Origin: RGIG3002 sp964449325
GTDB lineage: Bacteria > Bacillota > Clostridia > Lachnospirales > Lachnospiraceae
Assembly: GCA_964449325.1 (NCBI GenBank)
Contig: CAYUYJ010000005.1
Coordinates: 1 to 64,000, forward strand
DNA length: 64,000 bases
Direction of reading: 5' to 3'
The notes below the pieces were generated by a model that saw nothing but the letters and a program-made list of their open reading frames with translations, was not told the DNA's origin and did not search any database. The position numbers and the translations under genes are program-made. Below are positions 6,929-15,744 of the stretch, one piece after another (position 1 is the first letter of the stretch; each line of letters starts with the position of its first letter).

Positions 6929-8335
6929 ATGGGTGGATTTTTTGGTGTAGCAGCAAAGCAGGATTGTGTTTTCGATTTGTTTTTCGGAATCGATTACCAC
7001 TCTCATTTAGGAACGAGACGTGGTGGTATGACGGTGTATGGAAAGGATGGGTTTAATCGTTCTATTCATAATATAGAAAATGCTCCTTTTCGTACAAAAT
7101 TTGATAAGGATGTGCAGAATATGTCAGGGCATTTCGGAATCGGTTGTATTTCCGATTATGAGCCTCAGCCGTTGATTGTACGTTCTCATCATGGCACATA
7201 TGCACTTACTACGGTAAGTAAAATTAACAATATGGAAGAACTCACGAAGAGTTTATTTGACAACGGTCATTCCCATTTTTTGGAAATGAGTGGTGGAGAT
7301 ATTAATGCCACAGAGATGATAGCGGCATTAATAAACCAGAAAGAAAATCTGATTGACGGTATTCAGTACGCTTTAGAGGCAGTGGATGGTTCGGTTTCCT
7401 TACTTCTGATGAATCAGGCGGGAATATATGCGGCAAGAGATAAATACGGACGTACACCGATTGTTGTCGGAAAAAAGGAAGATGCCTATTGCGTTTCTTT
7501 TGAAAATTTTGCATACAAAAATCTCGGATATACAGACTATAAGGAATTAGGACCGGGAGAAATAGATGTAATTACAGAGAAGAATTGTATTACACTTGTG
7601 AATCCTAATAAGGAGATGAAGATTTGTACCTTCCTTTGGGTATATTATGGTTATCCTTCCAGCTCTTATGAGGGCACCAGTGTAGAAAATATGCGTTATG
7701 CCTGCGGTAGGAAAATGGCACAGCGTGACAACGTGAAACCGGATATTGTGGCAGGAGTTCCGGATTCCGGTATTGCACATGCAATCGGTTATGCTAATGA
7801 ATCCGGTGTTCCCTTTTCCAGACCGTTTATCAAATATACACCTACATGGCCGCGCTCCTTTATGCCGACCATGCAGAGCCAGCGGAATCTGATTGCTAAA
7901 ATGAAGTTGCTTGCGGTGGAAGAACTGATTCGGGATAAGAGTCTGCTTTTAATTGATGACTCTATTGTAAGAGGAACACAGCTTAGAGAAACAACGGAAT
8001 TTCTATATCAAAGTGGTGCGAAAGAAGTACACATTCGTCCGGCATGTCCGCCTTTATTGTACGGATGTAAATATTTGAATTTCTCTCGTTCTTCATCGGA
8101 AATGGATTTGATTACAAGAAGGGTAATTGACCGGTTGGAAAACGGTAATGTGACAGAAGAAGTGTTACAGGAATATGCAGATCCGGAATCCGAAAAATAT
8201 GAACGGATGGTAGAGGAAATCCGTAAGGAACTTAATTTTACATCGCTTCGATTTAACAGACTGGACGATATGTTGGATGCTGTCGGAATTGACAAATGCA
8301 AGCTTTGTACGTATTGCTGGAACGGAAAAGAATAA
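6929..8335 (+). CDS. Amidophosphoribosyltransferase-like protein lacking the N-terminal Cys
   Basis: This 468-residue protein has the PurF layout: an N-terminal class II glutamine amidotransferase-like domain (with YHSHLGTRRGGM and SGHFGIGC) and a C-terminal phosphoribosyltransferase domain with the PRPP loop IDDSIVRGT (about 342-350). Classical PurF begins M-C-G-x-F-G, with Cys as the glutaminase nucleophile after Met removal. Here the start reads MGGFFGVA, so Gly replaces it. ATG 6929 is chosen for AGCGAGG upstream and family alignment. A C-terminal CKLCTYC could hold metal, as B. subtilis PurF binds an Fe-S cluster. It is followed by carB after 12 bases. It may use free ammonia or do another PRPP reaction; the true purine-pathway PurF may lie elsewhere. 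Confidence 0.8.
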   Translation: MGGFFGVAAKQDCVFDLFFGIDYHSHLGTRRGGMTVYGKDGFNRSIHNIENAPFRTKFDKDVQNMSGHFGIGCISDYEPQPLIVRSHHGTYALTTVSKINNMEELTKSLFDNGHSHFLEMSGGDINATEMIAALINQKENLIDGIQYALEAVDGSVSLLLMNQAGIYAARDKYGRTPIVVGKKEDAYCVSFENFAYKNLGYTDYKELGPGEIDVITEKNCITLVNPNKEMKICTFLWVYYGYPSSSYEGTSVENMRYACGRKMAQRDNVKPDIVAGVPDSGIAHAIGYANESGVPFSRPFIKYTPTWPRSFMPTMQSQRNLIAKMKLLAVEELIRDKSLLLIDDSIVRGTQLRETTEFLYQSGAKEVHIRPACPPLLYGCKYLNFSRSSSEMDLITRRVIDRLENGNVTEEVLQEYADPESEKYERMVEEIRKELNFTSLRFNRLDDMLDAVGIDKCKLCTYCWNGKE

Positions 8336-8347
8336 GGAGGAACTTTC

Positions 8348-11300
8348 ATGGGAAAAAGAACAGATATTCATAAAGTATTAATTATTGGTTCCGGACCGAT
8401 TATTATCGGTCAGGCATGTGAATTTGATTATTCGGGGACACAGGCATGTAAAGCGCTTCGGAAGCTGGGGTATGAAATTGTTCTTGTCAACTCCAATCCG
8501 GCTACCATTATGACAGACCCGGAGACGGCAGATGTAACCTATATTGAGCCGCTTAATGTAGAACGTCTGGAACAAATCATTGCAAAAGAACGTCCGGATG
8601 CGCTGCTTCCGAATTTAGGAGGGCAGTCCGGTTTAAATCTTTGTGCAGAATTAAATAAAGCAGGTATTTTGGAAAAATACGGCGTAAAGGTTATCGGTGT
8701 GCAGGTAGATGCGATTGAACGTGGAGAGGACCGCATTGAATTTAAGAAGACTATGGACAAGCTGGGAATTGAGATGGCACGCAGTGAAGTGGCTTATTCC
8801 GTGGAAGAAGCACTGGCAATTGCGGATAAGCTTGGCTATCCGGTTGTGTTGCGTCCCGCATATACCATGGGTGGTGCCGGAGGCGGTTTGGTATATAATA
8901 AAGAAGAATTACAGACTGTTTGTGCAAGGGGCTTACAGGCAAGTTTAGTAGGTCAGGTACTGGTAGAAGAGTCTATTCTGGGTTGGGAAGAATTGGAATT
9001 GGAAGTGGTTCGTGATGCGGACAACAACATTATTACCGTATGCTTTATTGAAAATATCGATCCTTTGGGCGTACACACCGGAGATTCCTTCTGTTCCGCG
9101 CCCATGCTGACCATTTCGGAGGAATGTCAGAAGAGATTACAGGAGCAGGCATACAAAATTGTAGAATCCGTACAAGTTATCGGTGGAACCAATGTACAGT
9201 TTGCCCATGATCCGGTATCCGACCGAATTATTGTTATTGAGATTAATCCGCGTACCTCCCGGTCTTCAGCTCTTGCCTCCAAAGCAACCGGCTTCCCGAT
9301 TGCACTGGTTTCTGCTATGCTGGCAACAGGACTTACGTTAAAGGATATTCCTTGCGGAAAGTATGGTACTTTGGATAAGTATGTACCTGACGGCGATTAC
9401 GTGGTTATTAAATTTGCACGCTGGGCATTTGAAAAATTCAAAGGCGTGGAAGATAAGCTGGGAACACAGATGCGTGCGGTAGGCGAAGTTATGAGTATCG
9501 GAAAGACTTACAAAGAAGCATTCCAGAAGGCAATTCGTTCCCTGGAAAACGGTCGCTACGGACTGGGTCATGCCAAAGATTTTGATTCCTTAAGTAAAGA
9601 GGAATTGTTAAGAAGATTGTCAACACCTTCCAGTGAACGTCATTTCCTAATGTATGAGGCACTTCGTAAGGGTGCCACTGTAGAAGAAATTTTTGAGATT
9701 ACAAAAGTAAAAACTTATTTCATTGAACAGATGAAGGAATTGGTAGAAGAAGAGGAAGCATTGCTTGCATGCAAAGGCAGCATGCCGAAGGACGAACTTC
9801 TGATTGCAGCTAAGAAGGACGGCTTCTCCGATAAATACTTAAGTCAGTTACTGGAAATTCCGGAAGAGGATATCAGAAACCATCGTATCTCGCTTGGTGT
9901 TGAGGAAGCATGGGAAGGTGTGCATGTAAGCGGAACCGAAGACAGTGCTTATTATTATTCTACCTACAATTCAGAAGATAAAAATCCGGTAAGAAGTGAG
10001 AAACCGAAGATTATGATTTTAGGCGGAGGCCCGAACCGTATCGGACAAGGTATCGAATTTGACTACTGCTGTGTACATGCCTCCATTGCATTAAAAAAAC
10101 TTGGATTTGAGACGATTATTGTAAACTGTAATCCGGAAACGGTATCTACTGATTATGATACTTCTGATAAACTGTATTTTGAGCCGCTTACGCTGGAAGA
10201 TGTGCTCAGTATTTACAAGAAAGAAAAGCCGCTCGGTGTGATTGCACAGTTTGGAGGGCAGACTCCGCTAAATCTTGCGGCAGAGTTGGAAAAGAACGGA
10301 GTAAAAATTTTAGGAACTTCTCCATCCGTGATTGATTTGGCAGAGGATCGTGATTTGTTTAGGGAAATGATGGAAAAACTGGATATTCCAATGCCCGAAT
10401 CGGGGATGGCTACTACCGTGGAAGAAGCGGTTTCCATTGCAAACAAAATCGGTTATCCGGTTATGGTTCGTCCTTCTTATGTACTGGGCGGACGCGGCAT
10501 GGAAGTAGTTTATGACGATGAAAGTATGACGGGCTATATGAAAGCAGCAGTAGGGGTAACACCGGACAGACCGATTTTAATTGACCGCTTCTTAAACCAT
10601 GCGTTAGAGTGTGAAGCAGATGCCATCAGTGATGGTACCCACGCCTTTGTACCGGCAGTGATGGAGCATATTGAGCTTGCAGGTATTCATTCCGGTGATT
10701 CCGCATGTATCATTCCTTCCGTGCATATTTCCGAGGAAAATGTGGCAACCATTAAGGAGTATACAAGAAAGATTGCGGAAGAGATGCATGTAAAAGGCTT
10801 GATGAATATGCAGTATGCGATTGAAAACGGAAAAGTGTATGTATTGGAGGCGAATCCGAGAGCTTCCCGTACCGTGCCGCTTGTATCCAAAGTATGTAAT
10901 ATTCGTATGGTGCCTTTGGCAACGGATATCATTACCTCGGAAATTACCGGACGTCCGTCACCGGTTCCGGATTTGAAGGAACAGATAATTCCGAATTATG
11001 GTGTAAAGGAAGCTGTATTCCCGTTCAATATGTTCCAGGAGGTAGATCCGGTATTGGGACCGGAAATGCGCTCCACCGGAGAAGCTTTAGGCTTATCCAA
11101 GTCTTACGGAGAAGCATTCTTCAAGGCACAGGAGGCGGTACAGTCTAAACTTCCGCTTGAAGGAAATGTGCTTATTTCCGTGGCAAACAAGGATAAAGAC
11201 GAGGTAGTGGAAGTGGCAAAGAGTCTTTCGGAGGATGGCTTTAAAATAATAGCCACCGGAGGAACTTATGACTTACTTACCGGTGCCGGAATTCCCGCAA

Positions 11301-11572
11301 CAAAAGGAAAGAAGTTGTATGAGGGACGTCCGAATATTGCAGATATGATTACGAACGGAGAAATTCAGTTGATTATTAATTCCCCTGTGGGAAAAGACAG
11401 TGTGCATGATGACAGTTATTTACGGAAAGCGGCAATCAAAGCCAAGGTTCCTTATATGACGACCATTGCAGCGGCAAAAGCATCGGCTGAAGGAATTCAT
11501 TATGCAAAGTTACACGGGAACAGTGAAGTAAAATCTTTACAGGAATTGCATAGTGAAATTCATGATAAATAA
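8348..11572 (+). CDS. carB: Carbamoyl-phosphate synthase large subunit
   Basis: At 1074 residues this is full-length CarB with two homologous ATP-grasp halves (the first opening with KVLIIGSGPIIIGQACEFDY, the second near residue 555 with IMILGGGPNRIGQGIEFDY) and a C-terminal regulatory MGS-like domain (about 940-1074). It makes carbamoyl phosphate from bicarbonate, ATP and ammonia delivered by CarA, for pyrimidine and arginine synthesis. The ATG follows AAGGAGG. Unusually carA is not adjacent: the upstream gene is the PurF-like protein, 12 bases away and likely co-transcribed. A bidirectional-looking terminator follows. Confidence 0.97.
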   Translation: MGKRTDIHKVLIIGSGPIIIGQACEFDYSGTQACKALRKLGYEIVLVNSNPATIMTDPETADVTYIEPLNVERLEQIIAKERPDALLPNLGGQSGLNLCAELNKAGILEKYGVKVIGVQVDAIERGEDRIEFKKTMDKLGIEMARSEVAYSVEEALAIADKLGYPVVLRPAYTMGGAGGGLVYNKEELQTVCARGLQASLVGQVLVEESILGWEELELEVVRDADNNIITVCFIENIDPLGVHTGDSFCSAPMLTISEECQKRLQEQAYKIVESVQVIGGTNVQFAHDPVSDRIIVIEINPRTSRSSALASKATGFPIALVSAMLATGLTLKDIPCGKYGTLDKYVPDGDYVVIKFARWAFEKFKGVEDKLGTQMRAVGEVMSIGKTYKEAFQKAIRSLENGRYGLGHAKDFDSLSKEELLRRLSTPSSERHFLMYEALRKGATVEEIFEITKVKTYFIEQMKELVEEEEALLACKGSMPKDELLIAAKKDGFSDKYLSQLLEIPEEDIRNHRISLGVEEAWEGVHVSGTEDSAYYYSTYNSEDKNPVRSEKPKIMILGGGPNRIGQGIEFDYCCVHASIALKKLGFETIIVNCNPETVSTDYDTSDKLYFEPLTLEDVLSIYKKEKPLGVIAQFGGQTPLNLAAELEKNGVKILGTSPSVIDLAEDRDLFREMMEKLDIPMPESGMATTVEEAVSIANKIGYPVMVRPSYVLGGRGMEVVYDDESMTGYMKAAVGVTPDRPILIDRFLNHALECEADAISDGTHAFVPAVMEHIELAGIHSGDSACIIPSVHISEENVATIKEYTRKIAEEMHVKGLMNMQYAIENGKVYVLEANPRASRTVPLVSKVCNIRMVPLATDIITSEITGRPSPVPDLKEQIIPNYGVKEAVFPFNMFQEVDPVLGPEMRSTGEALGLSKSYGEAFFKAQEAVQSKLPLEGNVLISVANKDKDEVVEVAKSLSEDGFKIIATGGTYDLLTGAGIPATKGKKLYEGRPNIADMITNGEIQLIINSPVGKDSVHDDSYLRKAAIKAKVPYMTTIAAAKASAEGIHYAKLHGNSEVKSLQELHSEIHDK

Positions 11573-11606
11573 CAGTTGGCATTAAGTGGCTACAGAATAG
11601 AAAAAG

Positions 11607-11641
11607 AAAAACAGGCAAGGGATTTTCCTTTGCCTGTTTTC
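11607..11641. terminator. Bidirectional intrinsic terminator between carB and grcA
   Basis: AAACAGGCAAGGGA (11608-11621) pairs with TCCTTTGCCTGTTT with one G-U wobble. It has A runs on the left and T runs on the right, so it can stop carB transcripts and the oppositely oriented grcA transcript. Confidence 0.85.
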
Positions 11642-11692
11642 GTATACGCCTTACGGCGCATGTTTCTGTGTTGAGCAGAAGAGAAAATGAAT

Positions 11693-11935
11693 TTACATAG
11701 CTTCATGGAAAGTACGTGAAATAACGTCTGCCTGTTGTTCCGGTGTCAGCTTAATAAAGTTTACGGCATAGCCGGAAACACGAATGGTAAGCTGCGGATA
11801 TTTTTCCGGATTTTTCTGTGCATCCAGTAAGGTGTCGCGATTCAAAACATTGACATTGATGTGATGTCCGCCTTTCTCTGCATATCCATCCAATAAAGAA
11901 ACTAAATTATCAACCTGTTGTGTGTTTGTTGCCAT
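11693..11935 (-). CDS. grcA: Autonomous glycyl radical cofactor (GrcA/YfiD-like)
   Basis: This 80-residue protein is essentially the C-terminal piece of pyruvate formate-lyase: HHINVNVLNRDTLLDAQKNP followed by the radical loop IRVSGYAVNF, with the radical-bearing Gly55. Such spare parts (E. coli YfiD/GrcA) restore oxygen-damaged pyruvate formate-lyase by supplying a fresh glycyl radical site after activation by PFL-activating enzyme. The start at 11935 has AAGGAGG 8 bases ahead on the minus strand. It stands alone between convergent carB and divergent spoIIIAA, with its own promoter. This fits an anaerobe making formate and acetate (pta-ackA lies at 62-64 kb). Confidence 0.9.
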   Translation of the reverse strand: MATNTQQVDNLVSLLDGYAEKGGHHINVNVLNRDTLLDAQKNPEKYPQLTIRVSGYAVNFIKLTPEQQADVISRTFHEAM

Positions 11936-11988
11936 AATAAATACCTCCTTATTTTTTAATAATAATAATGATTACTGTTTGTATAATT

Positions 11989-12017
11989 ATATTATCATTT
12001 CTAATTCTGACTGTCTA
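11989..12017 (-). promoter_or_regulatory. Putative grcA promoter
   Basis: On the minus strand TAGACA (12017-12012), a 17-base spacer and TAATAT (11994-11989) lie about 55 bases upstream of grcA in a very AT-rich stretch. Boxes are imperfect and other AT-rich choices exist nearby. Confidence 0.4.
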
Positions 12018-12087
12018 TATATTTTTCCTAAAATTATGTATTTCTTTTCGTACAAAATTCTTTCCTGTTTCCTTTTGTTCTTCTTAG

Positions 12088-12115
12088 GCATAAATTGGGC
12101 AAAGCCTCATATATT
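12088..12115 (+). promoter_or_regulatory. SigE-like promoter of the spoIIIA operon
   Basis: GCATAAA (12088-12094) and CATATATT (12108-12115) resemble the SigE boxes (KMATATT and CATACAnT), with a 13-base spacer, one shorter than usual. It lies about 30 bases ahead of spoIIIAA, which is transcribed by mother-cell SigE in Bacillus and clostridia. Confidence 0.5.
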
Positions 12116-12144
12116 AGGTTAAGAGAAGAAAAGGGAGTGACATA

Positions 12145-13098
12145 TTGGAAAAAGAAACAAGCATATTGCAATTATTTCCCGATACATACAGAGAGCTTTT
12201 TAGGGAAGTGATAAAGCAGGCAGAACAGATTCAGGAAATCCGTATGCGTGCAGAAAAGCCTATTCTGATTATCAGTAAGGGAAATGAGTTTTTTCTTACT
12301 GAAAACGGTACTTTGAGTAAAGACATCAGTAGGGCGGAAAAGATAGGGCAAAGAGACTTAGAAATGCTTTTAAATCATATATGCAGTTATTCTGTATATG
12401 CCTTTGAAGAGGAAATCAGACAGGGATTTCTGACGGTTCAGGGTGGGCACCGGATAGGCATTGCGGGACAGGCTGTGATGCGGACGGGAAAAGAAATAAA
12501 AAGTATGAAATTCATTCGCTTTTTAAATATAAGAATTTCTCATGAAATTTTAGGCTCGGCAGATGGCGTGTTGCCCTTTCTTTATGAAAACGGTACGATT
12601 TGCAATACCCTTTTGATTTCCATGCCGGGGGTGGGTAAGACAACCCTTTTGAGGGATATGATAAGACAAGTTTCTGATGGGAACCGCTTTTTTCACGGAA
12701 TGACCGTAGGAGTAGTGGACGAGCGTTCGGAACTTGCAGGTTGCTTTCAGGGAATTGCACAAAATAATTTAGGAATACGAACCGATGTACTGGACGCCTG
12801 TCCGAAGGCATTGGGAATGATGATGTTACTCCGTTCCATGTCTCCGAAGGTAATCGCGGTAGATGAAATCGGCGGAAATGAGGATGAAGAAATGATACGT
12901 CAGGTAACACGCTGTGGAGTGAAGATACTGGCAACCATTCACGGAGAAGGAATGGACGATCTGAAAAACAGCGCAATAGGGAGGAAGCTTGTGGAAGAGA
13001 AAATATTTCAACGATATATTGTACTGGAAAAGAAAACGGACGGAAGTGTAAAACGGACAGGTTATGATGGGGAGTTTTCCAAATGTTTCGTTTGTTAG
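12145..13098 (+). CDS. spoIIIAA: Stage III sporulation protein AA (ATPase)
   Basis: A 317-residue AAA-type ATPase related to secretion ATPases, with Walker A MPGVGKTTLL (about 160-169), VVDERSELAG and Walker B IAVDEIGG (about 232-240). It is the cytoplasmic motor of the SpoIIIA-SpoIIQ channel that connects mother cell and forespore. The start is TTG at 12145, with AAGGGAG eight bases ahead. It is the first gene of the eight-gene spoIIIA operon and overlaps spoIIIAB by 16 bases. The complete operon is strong evidence that the organism forms endospores or descends recently from one that did. Confidence 0.95.
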   Translation: MEKETSILQLFPDTYRELFREVIKQAEQIQEIRMRAEKPILIISKGNEFFLTENGTLSKDISRAEKIGQRDLEMLLNHICSYSVYAFEEEIRQGFLTVQGGHRIGIAGQAVMRTGKEIKSMKFIRFLNIRISHEILGSADGVLPFLYENGTICNTLLISMPGVGKTTLLRDMIRQVSDGNRFFHGMTVGVVDERSELAGCFQGIAQNNLGIRTDVLDACPKALGMMMLLRSMSPKVIAVDEIGGNEDEEMIRQVTRCGVKILATIHGEGMDDLKNSAIGRKLVEEKIFQRYIVLEKKTDGSVKRTGYDGEFSKCFVC

Positions 13099-13601
13099 CG
13101 GTAGTTTTGATTCTTTACGGAAGTGTTGGATATGCTTTGAAGCTTTGTCAGGAAATGCGTACAAGAATCCGGCATATTGCGCAGATGAAAGAGATTTTCG
13201 GGCTTTTTCTGTCTGAGATTTCTTACAGCAGGATAACCTTACCGGAGGCTTGCTATCAGGTAGCCGTCAGGGCCGCTGAGCCGTACAAAACGGCGCTGGA
13301 GAAAATTTATCGTAAAACCTTTGAAAAAAGCGGTGTCTGTTTCCCGGATATTTGGAAAATGCAAATGGAGCAATGCCTTAGGGAAATACCGGTAAAAAAG
13401 GAAGAAGAAGCTATTTTTTTGGAATTTGGCAATCAGCTTGGTTTTTCGGATTTAGAAATGCAGGTGGGAGTGCTTCATAAGAATATTGCTCAATTGGATG
13501 AATTGTATAAAAAGACGAAGGGTGCATTGGAAAATCAGGAAAAAGTAATTACCGGAGTAGGAATTTTAGGAGGACTGATGCTGGTAATTATTTTGATTTA
13601 G
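13083..13601 (+). CDS. spoIIIAB: Stage III sporulation protein AB
   Basis: The 172-residue protein has an N-terminal membrane segment (about 3-18), a helical body and a second hydrophobic end (GVGILGGLMLVIILI). This matches SpoIIIAB, which resembles type II secretion GspF-like subunits and helps build the mother-cell channel. It overlaps spoIIIAA, which points to coupled translation, and is followed after 32 bases by spoIIIAC. Confidence 0.93.
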   Translation: MFRLLAVVLILYGSVGYALKLCQEMRTRIRHIAQMKEIFGLFLSEISYSRITLPEACYQVAVRAAEPYKTALEKIYRKTFEKSGVCFPDIWKMQMEQCLREIPVKKEEEAIFLEFGNQLGFSDLEMQVGVLHKNIAQLDELYKKTKGALENQEKVITGVGILGGLMLVIILI

Positions 13602-13633
13602 TTACAGAACAGGTGACTAAGGAAAGGAGAGGT

Positions 13634-13828
13634 ATGGGAGTTAGCCTCATTTTTAAAATAGCGGCAGTAGGAATACTGGTAACCATTTTAAGCCAGATAC
13701 TAAAACACAGCGGAAGGGAAGAACATGCTTTTTTATTAAGTCTGGCAGCACTGATTCTTGTTCTCACATGGATTATTCCGTATATATATGACCTTTTTGC
13801 AACCATACAGGGTTTATTTGATTTATAA
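13634..13828 (+). CDS. spoIIIAC: Stage III sporulation protein AC
   Basis: A 64-residue protein with two membrane helices (about 3-20 and 33-52), the standard size and hydropathy of SpoIIIAC. ATG 13634 is preferred over an upstream in-frame ATG at 13613 because GGAAAGGAGAGGT lies immediately ahead and the resulting length fits the family. It lies in series with spoIIIAB and spoIIIAD. Confidence 0.92.
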   Translation: MGVSLIFKIAAVGILVTILSQILKHSGREEHAFLLSLAALILVLTWIIPYIYDLFATIQGLFDL

Positions 13829-13840
13829 GGAGAAAGCACA

Positions 13841-14227
13841 ATGAATATGATGAAAATAGGAATTCTCGGAATTATCGGTGCATTGATAGGCATCCAGTTC
13901 AAACCTCATAAACAGGAGTATAGTCTGTATATCGGTTTTGCCGTATGTATCATTATTTTTTCGTATGGTGTACAGTGTCTGGAAAGTGTATTGAAAACTA
14001 TTTTTGAGATGAAAACATTGTTGGGAAATTCCGCCTCTTATATTGGTCTGCTTGTGAAAATAATCGGAATTACCTATATTTCTGAGTTTTGTTCCGGTAT
14101 CTGCAAAGAGGCAGGATTTTCAGCAGTGGCAGGGCAGATAGAAATTGCCGGAAAACTTTCCGTATTGCTTGCAGGAATCCCGATTCTGCTTGCGCTCATT
14201 GAAACGATGCAGGGATTTTTAACATAA
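13841..14227 (+). CDS. spoIIIAD: Stage III sporulation protein AD
   Basis: The 128-residue membrane protein has about four hydrophobic segments and the family start MKIGILGIIGALIGIQFK with a TYISEFCSGICKEAG motif in the second half. It is an integral membrane part of the SpoIIIA channel complex. AAGGAG precedes the start. The gene lies 12 bases after spoIIIAC and 16 before spoIIIAE. Confidence 0.93.
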   Translation: MNMMKIGILGIIGALIGIQFKPHKQEYSLYIGFAVCIIIFSYGVQCLESVLKTIFEMKTLLGNSASYIGLLVKIIGITYISEFCSGICKEAGFSAVAGQIEIAGKLSVLLAGIPILLALIETMQGFLT

Positions 14228-14243
14228 AAGGAAAACTACAATC

Positions 14244-15293
14244 ATGGAAATTACAGAATTTTGGAATGAATATGGAATGGAGGAACTGAATAAAAATCTC
14301 TCCCGTTTTTTCCCGGAAATTGACTGGAATATGAAAGAACTGTTTACACAGGTGATTTCCGGAGATGTATGGGGAGCCTTCGAATCGTTTGGAAAACAGG
14401 TCTTTGCCTCTGTAGGACAGCAGGCAGAAGGTCTGAAAAGTATGATTGTCTGGTTACTTATTCTGGGAATTGTTTCGGCTTTGTTTGTTCATTTTGGGGA
14501 TATTTTTGAAAGTCATCAGATTTCGGATTTAAGTTTCTATTTTCTATATTTATTACTCATTTCCATATTGATACGTGGGTATATGGAGATGGCACGAATT
14601 GCACAGAATACAGTAGAGCATATTATTTTGTTTATGAAGCTGTTTATACCGACCTATTTAATTGCAGTGGGAGCAGCAAGCGGAAGTGCTACCGCATATG
14701 GTTATTATCAGGTGACAATGTTGCTTTTATATGGGATTGAAAAGCTGATGGAAATGATAGTGCTGCCATTGATAAACGGCTATGTTTTTTTCGCTTTTTT
14801 GAATGGAGTATGGGGAGAGGACAGGCTTGTTTTAGTGTTGGAAGGCTTAAAAAAATTGATTTTGGCAGGGGTGAAGGCGGTGCTTGGAGTGATTACGGGA
14901 ATCAGCCTTTTTCAGTCCATGATTCTTCCGGCAGTAGATTCTTTGAAAAATACAACCTTACAGAAAGCGGTAGGTGCCATCCCCGGAATCGGAGATGCAG
15001 CAGACGGTATTACACAGATTGTGATGGGGTCCGCAGTACTGATTAAAAACAGTATAGGTGTGGTCCTGCTTTTGCTTTTACTTATTTTGTGTGCCGTGCC
15101 GGTTTTGAAAATTACATTGATTGCCTGTGCCTTTAAGGGGTGTGCGGCGGTGATGGGTATGGTAGGAGATAAACGAATTTGCGAGTGTACGGACCATGCC
15201 GGAGAAGGTGGCGTATTGTTACTTAGAGCAACGCTTACGGTGATTGCACTGTTTATGATTATTGTGGCAATTGCAGCCTATACCACAAGCTAG
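14244..15293 (+). CDS. spoIIIAE: Stage III sporulation protein AE
   Basis: At 349 residues with many membrane helices from about residue 66 onward, this matches SpoIIIAE, a polytopic component of the mother-cell to forespore channel. The N-terminal 60 residues are soluble (FWNEYGMEELNKNLSRFFPE). Unlike several B. subtilis-type proteins no clear cleavable signal peptide is seen. It continues the operon, with spoIIIAF 25 bases downstream. Confidence 0.93.
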   Translation: MEITEFWNEYGMEELNKNLSRFFPEIDWNMKELFTQVISGDVWGAFESFGKQVFASVGQQAEGLKSMIVWLLILGIVSALFVHFGDIFESHQISDLSFYFLYLLLISILIRGYMEMARIAQNTVEHIILFMKLFIPTYLIAVGAASGSATAYGYYQVTMLLLYGIEKLMEMIVLPLINGYVFFAFLNGVWGEDRLVLVLEGLKKLILAGVKAVLGVITGISLFQSMILPAVDSLKNTTLQKAVGAIPGIGDAADGITQIVMGSAVLIKNSIGVVLLLLLLILCAVPVLKITLIACAFKGCAAVMGMVGDKRICECTDHAGEGGVLLLRATLTVIALFMIIVAIAAYTTS

Positions 15294-15318
15294 AAAAAGG
15301 AATGCATGGGAGGAAAAC

Positions 15319-15744
15319 ATGATTGAATTTATGAAGCAAATCAGTGTGTTTATGTTGTTGGGGAAAACGTTACTGTATTTCTGCCCTGGAAAAAAATACG
15401 AAAAATATGTAAAACTGCTGTTTGGGTTTATGGTAGTACTGCAGTTTGCAACACCTGTTCTGGCATTGGGAAGCGGAGGAACACTGGAGGAATATGAAAA
15501 GAATAAGGCTGTTTTTGAAAAGCAGCTTGCACGGTCTATGGAAGCAGTAGAGAAAAAATGGTTTCTGTATCAGGAGGAAATTGCAAAACAAATCGAGAAA
15601 GAAAGGGTAGGAGCAGAAAAAATGGTACAGAAAACGCAGGAAGAAGCAGGTCAGAAACAAAAGGAGGGGGAAAATGCGGCAGATAAAGAGGAAGAGAGCG
15701 CGGATGTGGAAAAGGTAAAAATCGAGGTGACGATACATGAATAA
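15319..15744 (+). CDS. spoIIIAF: Stage III sporulation protein AF
   Basis: The 141-residue protein has two N-terminal membrane helices (about 4-22 and 32-50) with the family pattern LLGKTLLYFCPGKKYEKYVK, then a charged coiled-coil tail rich in Glu, Lys and Gln. ATG 15319 has GGGAGGAAAAC ahead. The in-frame start at 15262 would overlap spoIIIAE and has no ribosome binding site. The stop overlaps the start of spoIIIAG. Confidence 0.9.
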   Translation: MIEFMKQISVFMLLGKTLLYFCPGKKYEKYVKLLFGFMVVLQFATPVLALGSGGTLEEYEKNKAVFEKQLARSMEAVEKKWFLYQEEIAKQIEKERVGAEKMVQKTQEEAGQKQKEGENAADKEEESADVEKVKIEVTIHE

